A stretch of 64,000 nucleotides of DNA. Source: Methylobacterium sp. J-078. GTDB taxonomy: Bacteria; Pseudomonadota; Alphaproteobacteria; Rhizobiales; Beijerinckiaceae. Under the pieces are notes generated by a model. That model saw only the letters and a program-made list of their open reading frames with translations. It did no database searches and was not told where the DNA came from. The stretch lies in the NCBI RefSeq assembly GCF_022829285.1, contig NZ_JAKSYI010000120.1:62001-126000 (forward strand), in the 5' to 3' direction. A program made the position numbers and the translations under genes. Below are positions 50,223 through 57,523 of this stretch, piece by piece (position 1 is the stretch's first letter; every line of letters begins with the position of its first letter).

Positions 50223-50294
50223 GCGGCACGCCGGTCCCCGGATCGTGGCGGCGCTCTACCTGTCCTGCGACGGGCAACACAGGAGTGCCGAGAG

Positions 50295-50468
50295 ATGACC
50301 GTGGTTTCAAAGACCGTGATGGAAGAGGGCAAGGCCGCCAAGCTGGCTGGAATGCCCGATTCCGAGAACCCGTATCCGGCCGGTTCGCAGAACAGCGCGG
50401 ACTGGCTGGAGGGTTATACCTTCGACGAGGCCGAACAGAACGTCGATCGCCCGGGCAGCGACGGCTAA
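50295..50468 (+). CDS. RMF/CrpP-like small protein
   Basis: 57 residues, ATG 50295 with AGGAG 9 bases upstream, TAA at 50466. The segment NPYPAGSQNSADWLEGYTFD matches the RMF (ribosome modulation factor) and CrpP pattern xPYxxxxxxxxxWLxGW; E. coli RMF has CPYQTLNQRSQWLGGW. The N-terminus (MTVVSKTVMEEGKAAKLAGM) lacks the strongly basic RMF start, so CrpP-like is the safer label. RMF silences ribosomes in stationary phase; CrpP has been linked to quinolone modification. Function here unproven. Confidence 0.65.
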   Translation: MTVVSKTVMEEGKAAKLAGMPDSENPYPAGSQNSADWLEGYTFDEAEQNVDRPGSDG

Positions 50469-50715
50469 CGCCTGTTGGGCGGCGCACGAGCCCGCGGGTC
50501 CACAGCACCCGAATGGCAAGTTTCTCCGCATCGGCCGCGAAATATCCAGCACACGACACAGCGTATCGTTTTCGAACCACCCGATCGACGAACGCGGTAA
50601 AATCGGACGCGCCTTCGAAAAATCCTAAGATTTCCGCGTCCGAAGTTTGCGTTGAACGAATGCTGGACGCGGCGCGTTGAGTTTCCAAGTTGGTAACAAC
50701 AGGAGACAACGCACC

Positions 50716-51009
50716 ATGTCGATCAAAACCTTTGTCGTTGCTGGGTCGCTCGCCCTCGCCCTCACGGGTTCCGCCTTCGCCCAGACCGCGGCCGGCGGCG
50801 GCTCCGCCACGGGCAACATGAACAATCCGGGCAGCGTGAAGAGCAACGGCGAGAAGTCCATGGAGCGCACCGGCGCGCCGGCGGCCACCGGTTCCACCAT
50901 GGCGCCGGCCGGCACCTCGGGCGGTCCGAGCACGGCGACGCAGGGCGCTCCCGGCGGAACCGGTGGCAACGGCGTGACCGGCAGCGGCGCGGCCCCCAGC
51001 GGCAAGTAA
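50716..51009 (+). CDS. Secreted glycine/alanine-rich hypothetical protein
   Basis: 97 residues from ATG 50716, with AGGAGACAAC upstream. Signal peptide MSIKTFVVAGSLALALTGSA, cleavage at FAQ. The mature part is Gly/Ala/Thr/Ser-rich (AGGGSATGNMNNPGSVKSNG, TQGAPGGTGGNGVTGSG), has no cysteine and no fold, likely disordered. Similar in style to 33147-33452. The 230-base gap upstream holds no recognised promoter. Confidence 0.65.
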   Translation: MSIKTFVVAGSLALALTGSAFAQTAAGGGSATGNMNNPGSVKSNGEKSMERTGAPAATGSTMAPAGTSGGPSTATQGAPGGTGGNGVTGSGAAPSGK

Positions 51010-51043
51010 AACCGACGCGTCGGTTCCGTCAAAACGACGCGTC

Positions 51044-51073
51044 CAGCCCCGCAGCCTCACGGCGCGGGGCTTT
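51044..51073 (+). terminator. Intrinsic terminator after the secreted protein
   Basis: AGCCCCGC (51044-51051) pairs with GCGGGGCT (51064-51071), then TTCG. A separate 14-base perfect palindrome (ACCGACGCGTCGGT, 51011-51024) sits just after the stop. Confidence 0.7.
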
Positions 51074-51094
51074 CGCTTGTCGGCGGCGCGGATT

Positions 51095-51589
51095 TCAGGC
51101 GCCGGTATAGCCCAGGGCGATTGCGGCGGCCTTCAAGCGTTGGAACGCCGTCGCGTAGCGCTCGCGCAGGGCCGCCCCGTCCGGGAGAGTTCGGTCCGGG
51201 CTCAGGTTGTCCTCGGTGTCCGACATCTTGATGAGGATCGCGCCGAGATGGCCCTCGCCGATGAGACGGGTCATGCGCGCATCGTAGGGCATCGGCTCCG
51301 GCGACTTCGTCAGCAGCCGGACCATCGCGATGACGGGCTCGGAGAAGCCCTCCGCGCGCAGGCCGACCGGGGTGGTCGGCGTATCCTCGAGCACGTCGTG
51401 GAGGATCGCGGCCTGCATCACCTCCATCGGGTCGATCGGCAGGCGGTCCACGGACTTGGCATGGCCGGCGCGGACGACGGAGGCGTTCGCGACCCGCTCG
51501 AGGTGCCGGATGTAGGGTTGCCCGCCCTTATCGATCTGGCCCGCATGGGCGAGGATCGCAAAGCTGTGCGCTTCGAAGATGGATGCCAT
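51095..51589 (-). CDS. HD-domain protein, RelA/SpoT hydrolase-like (small alarmone hydrolase candidate)
   Basis: 164 residues from ATG 51589. SFAILAHAGQIDKGGQPYIR-HLERVA and AAILHDVLEDTPTT are the metal-binding His/Asp motifs of the (p)ppGpp hydrolase HD domain; His64-Asp65 is the HD pair and Glu68-Asp69 follows. The usual later DRLHN motif is altered to KMSDTEDNLS. No synthetase, TGS or ACT domain, so it has only the hydrolase part, as in small alarmone hydrolases. Substrate (ppGpp, pppGpp or another nucleotide) unproven. Convergent with the secreted protein gene. Confidence 0.75.
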   Translation of the reverse strand: MASIFEAHSFAILAHAGQIDKGGQPYIRHLERVANASVVRAGHAKSVDRLPIDPMEVMQAAILHDVLEDTPTTPVGLRAEGFSEPVIAMVRLLTKSPEPMPYDARMTRLIGEGHLGAILIKMSDTEDNLSPDRTLPDGAALRERYATAFQRLKAAAIALGYTGA

Positions 51590-51823
51590 CGCGTCGCCCC
51601 GCAGGCTCGGTCGCCGACCCTGATCGACGAGGTCTCTCACTGCCCCAGATGCCCACGCGGGTAAACCGTGGCGCCGAATTCCGGTGCGTCCGATCCGCCC
51701 CGTCCGCGAAACCGGGACAGGACGGGCCGCCAGCGTTAGCGAGGCATTAAGCGGAACCGTCGAAATCAGGGGAAGGCCGGAGGCGTTCCCCGGCCCTCGG
51801 GCGTATCGCGAGGATGATGGCGT

Positions 51824-52231
51824 ATGGGTAGCGTTCCGGCGACGATGGACAATGTCGTTCCCTTCCGGCGCACGGCCCCCCGGCCGCAGCAGACCGCGAC
51901 CCCGGCACGGGGCAGCGTCGCGGCCCGGCGGAGCGAGCAGCGGGCCCTGATGGACGCGGTCTACGCGACCGGCAGCCTCGCGGTGGCGGCGGGCGACCGC
52001 GAGACCAAGCTCATCGCCTCGCGTCTGCAGGTCTACGGCTTCCTCCTCGTGGAAGAGATCGGGGCCGACGGGACGCCCCGGCGCCTGCGCCCCTCGGAGG
52101 CGATTCGCGCCCGTACGGATTTCCCCTGGCGGCTGTCCAAGGCGCGCTACGGCGCGAGCACCGGCCTTGCCGTCACCATTCCGGCGGTGGACAATTTCCT
52201 GTTCGATCTGCCCTCCGGCCTGCCGGCCTGA
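51824..52231 (+). CDS. Conserved hypothetical protein
   Basis: 135 residues from ATG 51824; an in-frame ATG at 51845 (MDNVVPFRR) is a possible alternative. Basic, Arg/Ala-rich N-terminus (PFRRTAPRPQQTATPARGSV) then a compact region (TKLIASRLQVYGFLLVEEIG, RLRPSEAIRARTDFPWRL). No recognised domain, signal or membrane segment. Codon use typical of the window. Confidence 0.55.
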   Translation: MGSVPATMDNVVPFRRTAPRPQQTATPARGSVAARRSEQRALMDAVYATGSLAVAAGDRETKLIASRLQVYGFLLVEEIGADGTPRRLRPSEAIRARTDFPWRLSKARYGASTGLAVTIPAVDNFLFDLPSGLPA

Positions 52232-52351
52232 AGCGGCTCTGTGGCGGCCGGGAGACATCGGCAATTTCCTCGCTGTGGACGGCGTCGTGATCATCGAATT
52301 CCAAGCGTGGGCGTGAGATAAACGGGCTCATCCCACACCCGGCCGATTGCC

Positions 52352-52465
52352 ATGCTGACCGCCTCAGAAAACCTCGTCATCCAACACCGTGAGATCGTCG
52401 CCATCCTGGTGACCTACGCCCTGTTCTTCGCGGGCGTGATCGCGATGGCCTGGCTGATCGCCTGA
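52352..52465 (+). CDS. Small single-pass membrane protein, 37 residues
   Basis: ATG 52352 to TGA 52463-52465, encoding MLTASENLVIQHREIVAILV then TYALFFAGVIAMAWLIA. The second half is one hydrophobic helix. Short gene in the 330-base gap before the DUF3140 gene. A weak ribosome site and lack of comparisons keep confidence moderate. Confidence 0.45.
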   Translation: MLTASENLVIQHREIVAILVTYALFFAGVIAMAWLIA

Positions 52466-52559
52466 GCGCCGGGCAAGGGACGCCGCAACCCGGTCAAGCA
52501 CGGAACTCCCGGAAACGTGGATCGGTTTTCCGCCCGATCACCCGGGAGACGACGCGCGA

Positions 52560-52913
52560 ATGGCAGACCGAGCCGACGATCACGCCGAGACCTACGCGGC
52601 CTTCCGCGAGGCCGTGAACATGCCACCCGCCAAGCTGGAAGCCTTTCTCGAGACCGACGAGAGCAAGTCCGTCGGCCAGAAGAAGGATGGCGGCGAGGCG
52701 ACGGGCCACCGCGAGGGGCGTCGCATCGTCGAACTCCTGCGCACGAAGAAGGCCGACCTCAGCGACGACGACTACGCCCATATGGCCAAGGTCGTCGGAT
52801 ACGTCCGCCGCCACCTCAAGCAGGGCGGACCGGACGACAAGGCCAAGGTGAAGGATTCGGCCTGGCGGCTGTCGCTGATGAACTGGGGACACGACCCGCT
52901 CAAGGATAACTGA
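52560..52913 (+). CDS. DUF3140 family protein
   Basis: 117 residues. AAFREAVNMPPAKLEAFLET, then SVGQKKDG, GHREGRRIVELLRTKKADLS, MAKVVGYVRRHLKQ and WRLSLMNWGHDP match DUF3140, a cytoplasmic domain of unknown function common in stress-related loci. A near-EcfG sequence (GGAAC at 52502-52506, 16 bases, CGGT) lies upstream; one base off consensus, so control is only suggested. Confidence 0.88.
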   Translation: MADRADDHAETYAAFREAVNMPPAKLEAFLETDESKSVGQKKDGGEATGHREGRRIVELLRTKKADLSDDDYAHMAKVVGYVRRHLKQGGPDDKAKVKDSAWRLSLMNWGHDPLKDN

Positions 52914-53013
52914 AGCACCTAGCCTTACGAGGCGCCCGCTGCGCCGAGCGGTCTGAATGATATGAAAACCACCGATGTCTCACCCAGGGCGAAAACCCGT
53001 CCCTGGGGAAACC

Positions 53014-53089
53014 TGGTGGAGCTGAGCGGGATCGAACCGCTGACCTCCGCAGTGCGATTGCGGCGCTCTCCCATCTGAGCTACAGCCCC
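53014..53089 (-). tRNA. tRNA-Ala (CGC)
   Basis: 76 bases on the minus strand, GGGGCTGTAGCTCAGATGGG at the 5' end and CCACCA encoded at the 3' end. Acceptor stem GGGGCTG with CAGCTCC gives the G3:U70 pair of alanine tRNAs. The anticodon stem is CCGCA/TGCGG and the loop ATCGCAC gives anticodon CGC, reading GCG. T-arm GGTTCGATCC is standard. Confidence 0.95.
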
Positions 53090-53211
53090 GTTCCGGGGTG
53101 GCGGCCTTTTAGGCTCGCACACGCCGACCTGTCAATTCCAGAAATCCTGCGGCTTTGCGTGCGCGTAATGCGCCCTGCGAGCGCGGGGCCACGAGGACTT
53201 CGTTTCCGCGC

Positions 53212-53514
53212 ATGAACGCCTTCATCTGGCTCTTCGACACCGTCGTGCAGCTCTACATCTACGTTCTCATCGCCAGCGCCGTGCTGAGCTGGCTCGTGGC
53301 GTTCAACGTGGTGAACGTCCGCAATCCCATCGTCTCCCAGATCGGCGAGGTGCTCTACCGCCTCACCGAGCCGGTGCTGCGCCCGATCCGCAACATCCTG
53401 CCCAATCTCGGCGGCGTCGACCTGTCCCCGATCGTGCTCGTCCTGCTGCTGCTGTTCGCGAGCCGCCTGCTGCACGAATTCGTGCCGACGCAGACCACCA
53501 TCTACACCCGCTGA
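53212..53514 (+). CDS. YggT family membrane protein
   Basis: 100 residues from ATG 53212. MNAFIWLFDTVVQLYIYVLI, SAVLSWLVAFNVVNVRNPIV and YRLTEPVLRPIRNILPNLGG are conserved YggT blocks; two membrane-spanning segments with a cytoplasmic loop. YggT proteins are inner-membrane proteins linked to osmotic tolerance or to cell division, function unsettled. Just downstream of the tRNA and 92 bases before the hydratase. Confidence 0.92.
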   Translation: MNAFIWLFDTVVQLYIYVLIASAVLSWLVAFNVVNVRNPIVSQIGEVLYRLTEPVLRPIRNILPNLGGVDLSPIVLVLLLLFASRLLHEFVPTQTTIYTR

Positions 53515-53606
53515 GCCGAAGAGCCGGCGAGGGGCGGAACGCGACGACGGCCCGCCCCACACAAGAAATCGAAGCGCCACCGCGCCGCCCTGGGAACGAG
53601 ACCGTC

Positions 53607-54653
53607 ATGAAGACCAATCCCGGCCGCTTCTTCGAGGATTACCGCCTCGGAGAGACCATCCGCCACGCCACGCCTCGCACCGTCACCCTCGGCGACGTCG
53701 CACTCTATACCGCGCTCTACGGCCCGCGCTTCGCCGTGCAGTCCTCGGACGCCTTCGCGCGCGCCATCGGCTATCCGCAGAGCCCCCTCGACGATCTGCT
53801 CACCTTCCACGTGGTCTTCGGCAAGACCGTGCCGGACATCTCCCTCAATGCGCTGGCCAATCTCGGCTATGCCGAGGGCGGCTTCCGCCGGCCGGTCTAT
53901 CCGGGCGAGACCCTCTCGACGGTGTCGGAGGTGATCGGCCTCAAGGAAAGCTCGAACCGCCAGACCGGCGTGGTCTACGTGCGCTCCACCGGCTCGGACG
54001 CCAACGGCGAGACCGTGCTGAGCTACTGCCGCTGGGTGCTGGTGAAGAAGCGCGATCCGGCGGCGACGATCGCCCAGGAGCACGTGCCGACCTTCGCCAA
54101 GGTGGTCGACCCGGCCGACCTCGCCGGCGCCCTGCCGCCCCTCGATGCCACCGCCTACGATCTCGAACTCGCCGGCTCGCCCCACCGCTTCGGCGACTAC
54201 GTCGTCGGCGAGCGCATCGACCACGTCGACGGGATGACCGTCGAGGAGGCCGAGCACCAGATCGCCACGCGTCTCTACCAGAACACCGCCAAGGTGCATT
54301 TCGACGGCTACGCGGCCAAGGATACCCGCTTCGGCCGCCGGCTGATCTACGGGGGCGTCGTCATCTCGCTGGCCCGGGCGCTCAGCTTCAACGGGCTCGG
54401 CAACGCCTTCGCGCTGGCAGGCATCAATGCCGGCCGCCACGTCGCCCCGCTGTTTGCCGGCGACACGGTCTACGCCTGGAGCGAGGTGCTGGAGACCGCC
54501 GAGCTGCCCGGCCGCGGCGATATCGGGGCGCTCCGCCTGCGCACGGTCGCCACCAAGAACCAGCCCTGCGGCAACTACCCCGACAAGGTCGGCGACGCCT
54601 ACGACCCGTCCGTGATCCTCGACCTCGACTACTGGGCCTTCATGCCGCGCTGA
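53607..54653 (+). CDS. mcd: Mesaconyl-CoA hydratase (MaoC-type, ethylmalonyl-CoA pathway)
   Basis: 348 residues, matching the Methylobacterium enzyme length of about 349. Two hot-dog domains: first with GRFFEDYRLGETIRHATPRT, RPVYPGETLSTVSEVIGLKE; second with YVVGERIDHVDGMTVEEAEH, QNTAKVHFDGYAAKDTRFGR, GAGINAGRHVAPLF-like loop and DTVYAWSEVLE. It hydrates mesaconyl-C1-CoA to beta-methylmalyl-CoA in the pathway that regenerates glyoxylate during growth on C1 or C2 compounds. A strong indicator of the organism group. Monocistronic here. Confidence 0.88.
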   Translation: MKTNPGRFFEDYRLGETIRHATPRTVTLGDVALYTALYGPRFAVQSSDAFARAIGYPQSPLDDLLTFHVVFGKTVPDISLNALANLGYAEGGFRRPVYPGETLSTVSEVIGLKESSNRQTGVVYVRSTGSDANGETVLSYCRWVLVKKRDPAATIAQEHVPTFAKVVDPADLAGALPPLDATAYDLELAGSPHRFGDYVVGERIDHVDGMTVEEAEHQIATRLYQNTAKVHFDGYAAKDTRFGRRLIYGGVVISLARALSFNGLGNAFALAGINAGRHVAPLFAGDTVYAWSEVLETAELPGRGDIGALRLRTVATKNQPCGNYPDKVGDAYDPSVILDLDYWAFMPR

Positions 54654-54672
54654 GGTTCGGTCGCGAGCCGGC

Positions 54673-54722
54673 TGCGTCGGGACGGGAGCGCTCGCTTGCG
54701 GGTCATCGGGCATCCCGACGCA
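54673..54722. other. 10-bp inverted repeat after mcd
   Basis: TGCGTCGGGA (54673-54682) is the exact reverse complement of TCCCGACGCA (54713-54722), with a 30-base loop. It lies 20 bases after the mcd stop, so it may be an RNA foldback stabilising the end of the transcript; no T-tract follows. Confidence 0.5.
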
Positions 54723-54792
54723 CGCATGTTGCGGTCGGGACCTGCCATGATCACACTGCCGTCATCCGAACGCGCTCGCAGGGTGTCGCGCC

Positions 54793-55005
54793 GTGGCTGC
54801 TGAACCGACCAAGGGACCGGCCTCCTATTTCCCGTCGATCGAGAAGCAGTACGGCCGGCCCATCGGCGCGTGGCAGGATCTCGTCCGCGCGCGGCTTCCG
54901 GCCAAGCACATGGATCTGGTCGCGATGTTGAAGGCCGAGCACGGCATGGGCCATGGACACGCCAACGCGATCGTCGCCTACGTTCTGGCGACGCAGACAG
55001 CCTGA
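54793..55005 (+). CDS. DUF4287 domain protein
   Basis: 70 residues from GTG 54793. GPASYFPSIEKQYGRPIGAW, then MDLVAMLKAEHGMGHGHANA is the DUF4287 pattern (SYFPSIExxYGRP...HGxGHGHANAIV). Small cytoplasmic protein of unknown function that is widespread in soil bacteria. Complete by length. Confidence 0.85.
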   Translation: MAAEPTKGPASYFPSIEKQYGRPIGAWQDLVRARLPAKHMDLVAMLKAEHGMGHGHANAIVAYVLATQTA

Positions 55006-55072
55006 TCGGCGTCCGGGGGCACTTCCACCGACGCCGCTCGGTACCCGCGATCGACGAATCGCGCGGCGCCGG

Positions 55073-55873
55073 TCAACCGCCGAACAGGCCGACCACCGAC
55101 CGCCGCAACGGATTGGCCGGATCGGAGAGCAGGCGCAGCGCCATCAGGCAGGCGATCCCGACGAGGAGCGGCCGGATCAGCCGGGCGCCCATGCGGATCG
55201 CGAGGCGCGAGCCGATCTGCGCACCGAGGAAGGCACCCACCGCCATCGTCAGGCCGATCGCCCAGACCACATGGCCGCCGATCGCGAAGAGCGCGAGGCT
55301 GCCGAGATTGCTCGCCGCGTTGGCGAGCTTTGTGTGGGCGGTGCCCTTCACCACGCCGAGGCCCAGCAGGGTCACGAAACCGATCATGTAGAACGCGCCG
55401 GCGCCGGGACCGAACACGCCGTCGTAGAAGCCGACCGCCGGCGCCCAGGTCAGGGCGAACCAGTTCGGCGTCATCCGCGCGGCCGCGTCCTCGTTGCTCA
55501 TGCGCTTGGCGGTGGCGAAGTAGACGGCGATGCCGACCAGCAGGATCGGCACGGCAGCGTCGAGCACGGCACGCGGCAGCAAGCTGACGCAGAGCGCGCC
55601 CGCGATCGAGGCGCAGCCGGCGCTCACCGCGATCTTCCAGGCATCCGGCCAGTGGATCAGTCGCCGCCGGGCGAAGGCGAGGGTCGAGGAGATCGCCCCG
55701 GCACTCCCCTGGAGCTTGTTCGTTGCGATCGCCGAGACCGGATCGAGCCCCGCGAGCAGGAGGGCCGGCACCGTGAGCAGGCCGCCGCCGCCCGCGATCG
55801 CATCGACGCAGCCGGCCGCCACAGCCATCGCGAAGAGACCCGCGAGCAGGCCGACATCTACCCCGAAGATCAT
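55073..55873 (-). CDS. TSUP family transporter (TauE/SafE)
   Basis: 266 residues with about eight membrane helices. N-terminus MIFGVDVGLLAGLFAMAVAA, GGGGLLTVPALLLAGLDPVS and NKLQGSAGAISS, and the repeated second-half motif FGPGAGAFYMIGFVTLLGLG and TKLANAASNLGSL fit the TSUP/DUF81 family. Members export or import sulfonates and other organic anions; the substrate cannot be inferred here. Monocistronic. Confidence 0.9.
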   Translation of the reverse strand: MIFGVDVGLLAGLFAMAVAAGCVDAIAGGGGLLTVPALLLAGLDPVSAIATNKLQGSAGAISSTLAFARRRLIHWPDAWKIAVSAGCASIAGALCVSLLPRAVLDAAVPILLVGIAVYFATAKRMSNEDAAARMTPNWFALTWAPAVGFYDGVFGPGAGAFYMIGFVTLLGLGVVKGTAHTKLANAASNLGSLALFAIGGHVVWAIGLTMAVGAFLGAQIGSRLAIRMGARLIRPLLVGIACLMALRLLSDPANPLRRSVVGLFGG

Positions 55874-55949
55874 TCCGTCCTCACGTCATGGCCCAGTGAA
55901 GACCGACTGGAGGCGGAATGGAGGATGGGGCGAGCGCCGGACAGGCGTC

Positions 55950-56522
55950 TCAGTTGCGGACGACGACCCGGGTGCCGACCTTGGCGCGGTCGTAGAGGTC
56001 GACCACGTCCTTGTTGGTCATGCGGATGCAGCCCGAGGAGACGGCGGCGCCCATGGTCTCGGGCTCGTTCGAACCGTGGATGCGGTAGAGCGACGAGCCG
56101 AGGTAGAGGGCGCGGGCGCCGAGGGGATTGTCCTGCCCGCCGGCCATGAAGCGCGGCAGATCGGGCCGGCGCGCCAACATCTGCGACGGCGGGCGCCAAT
56201 CCGGCCATTCCTTCTTCATGGTCACGCGCTTCTCGCCGGACCAGGAGAAGCCCTGGCGGCCGACGCCGACGCCGTAGCGCACGGCCTGACCGCCGCCGAG
56301 CACGTAGTAGAGCCGGCGCTGGCTCGTCGAAACCACGATGGTGCCGGGCTTCTCGGCACCCTTCCAGGCGACCGTCTCGCGCGGGATTGCCTGCTCCTTG
56401 AAGATGTTCATGAAGTCGGCGATGGGCCCGCTGTCGAACGGGTTTCCGGCGAAGGCCGGTCCGGTCGATACGGTCAGGGCCGCCGCCAGGGCGGATGCGG
56501 CGAGAACGCGGCGCGTCTGCAT
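55950..56522 (-). CDS. L,D-transpeptidase (YkuD)
   Basis: 190 residues, signal peptide MQTRRVLAASALAAALTVST. YkuD catalytic motif: His149 in YRIHGSNEPETMG and nucleophile Cys165 in SSGCIRMTNKDV. PGTIVVSTSQRRLYYVLGGG opens the domain. The enzyme forms 3-3 crosslinks in peptidoglycan or anchors proteins to it in the periplasm. Length fits short alphaproteobacterial forms without a LysM domain. Confidence 0.93.
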   Translation of the reverse strand: MQTRRVLAASALAAALTVSTGPAFAGNPFDSGPIADFMNIFKEQAIPRETVAWKGAEKPGTIVVSTSQRRLYYVLGGGQAVRYGVGVGRQGFSWSGEKRVTMKKEWPDWRPPSQMLARRPDLPRFMAGGQDNPLGARALYLGSSLYRIHGSNEPETMGAAVSSGCIRMTNKDVVDLYDRAKVGTRVVVRN

Positions 56523-56766
56523 GGTCTGTCCTCCAGCCGAGACAGGCTCCGGGGGCCATTCTGGGCCCCGAAACCATCAAGGCTCATGGTCGGGGGCAGG
56601 AGCCTTGACGGCGCACGTGAGGGCGGTCAACCGAGCCGGACACGTTCACGGGGTCCTGTGTGATCCCCGCAACGCCGTCCGATCCGGGCGCCGAAGGCTC
56701 GGAAAGGGGCTGACACAATGCCGCAGGAACTTGCGGTGCCGCAGCCGCGGCCCCAGAGTCCGGAAC

Positions 56767-57198
56767 GTGAGAAGCTTGGCCCCCCACTTCGCGATGCGTG
56801 TCGACGCGTGCGGTCGCACCGGCTCATCGTGGCTCGGACATGGTCCCCGCTCCGCCGTGCGTGCCCTCGTGGCGGCCGGGTCCGGGCTGCTGGCCCTGCT
56901 GTTCCTCGTCTGCGCCCTGCTCCCCCTGCTCCACGTCGCCGGGGATGTGCCACGTGGCTTCGACGTCCGGCCCGTGCTGGCGCATGCGGCGGGACTTCCG
57001 GCTTCGGATGCGGGTGCCCGCGTCGCCAGCACGCTCCTCGACCTGGATGACGCCTGCGAGGAAGCGGTCCAGCCCCGCATCGGTGCGCTGGCGGTCTCAC
57101 GGATGCCCCGTCCCACCTCGCCGCGCTCGACCGGCGGGCTGAAGGCCACAGCCGCTATCCCCCTGGACAGGCCACCGAGGCCGTCTCTGGTCGGCTGA
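56767..57198 (+). CDS. Hypothetical membrane/secreted protein
   Basis: 143 residues from GTG 56767; ATG 56794 is an alternative start. A hydrophobic stretch (VAAGSGLLALLFLVCALLPL) around residues 40-60 is a signal anchor; the rest (GVARVASTLLDLDDACEEAV-like, PRSTGGLKATAAIPL) has no known domain. A 207-residue frame on the other strand (56646-57269) competes; I prefer this strand because of the membrane segment and codon pattern, with modest confidence. Confidence 0.4.
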   Translation: MRSLAPHFAMRVDACGRTGSSWLGHGPRSAVRALVAAGSGLLALLFLVCALLPLLHVAGDVPRGFDVRPVLAHAAGLPASDAGARVASTLLDLDDACEEAVQPRIGALAVSRMPRPTSPRSTGGLKATAAIPLDRPPRPSLVG

Positions 57199-57523
57199 GC
57201 GCCCATAGCGCCGCCTATCCCTGCGTGGTCCCGTACAGCCGGATGCAACCGGTGTCGTCGGATTGCCAAGATTGTCCGGCATCCAGGGATTCGCCGTCAG
57301 TGATCGTTACACAATCATGGCGGGCTCTCCGAACCGGGAATGGCCCCCCGCCCCTCGAGCACGGCCCCCGCAGCGTCGATGCTGGCGTGATGGCGGCCGT
57401 GGCCCGCCGCTTGCCAGAGGGCGGATCCGATTACGGATCCCGGCTCCCTGGACCCTGAACACGGTGATGCCGACTCGCCCAGCGAGCGTCGTCGAACCGA
57501 ACTTTCGCAGGAGCGAAGTAATC
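57199..57523. other. Intergenic region before the RND efflux adaptor gene
   Basis: 325 bases; no gene recognised. It must hold the promoter of the efflux operon. AGGAG at 57509-57513 is the ribosome site for the GTG start at 57524. No operator found by eye. Confidence 0.5.

Noticed and set aside
52502..52526. EcfG-like sequence upstream of DUF3140 (GGAAC-N16-CGGT)
   Set aside because: The -10 element has one mismatch; plausible but below the standard used for the two perfect matches, so mentioned only in the gene entry.
56646..57269. 207-codon minus-strand frame as an alternative gene
   Set aside because: Competes with the plus-strand frame; Arg/Pro-rich with no domain. Plus strand preferred but with low confidence.
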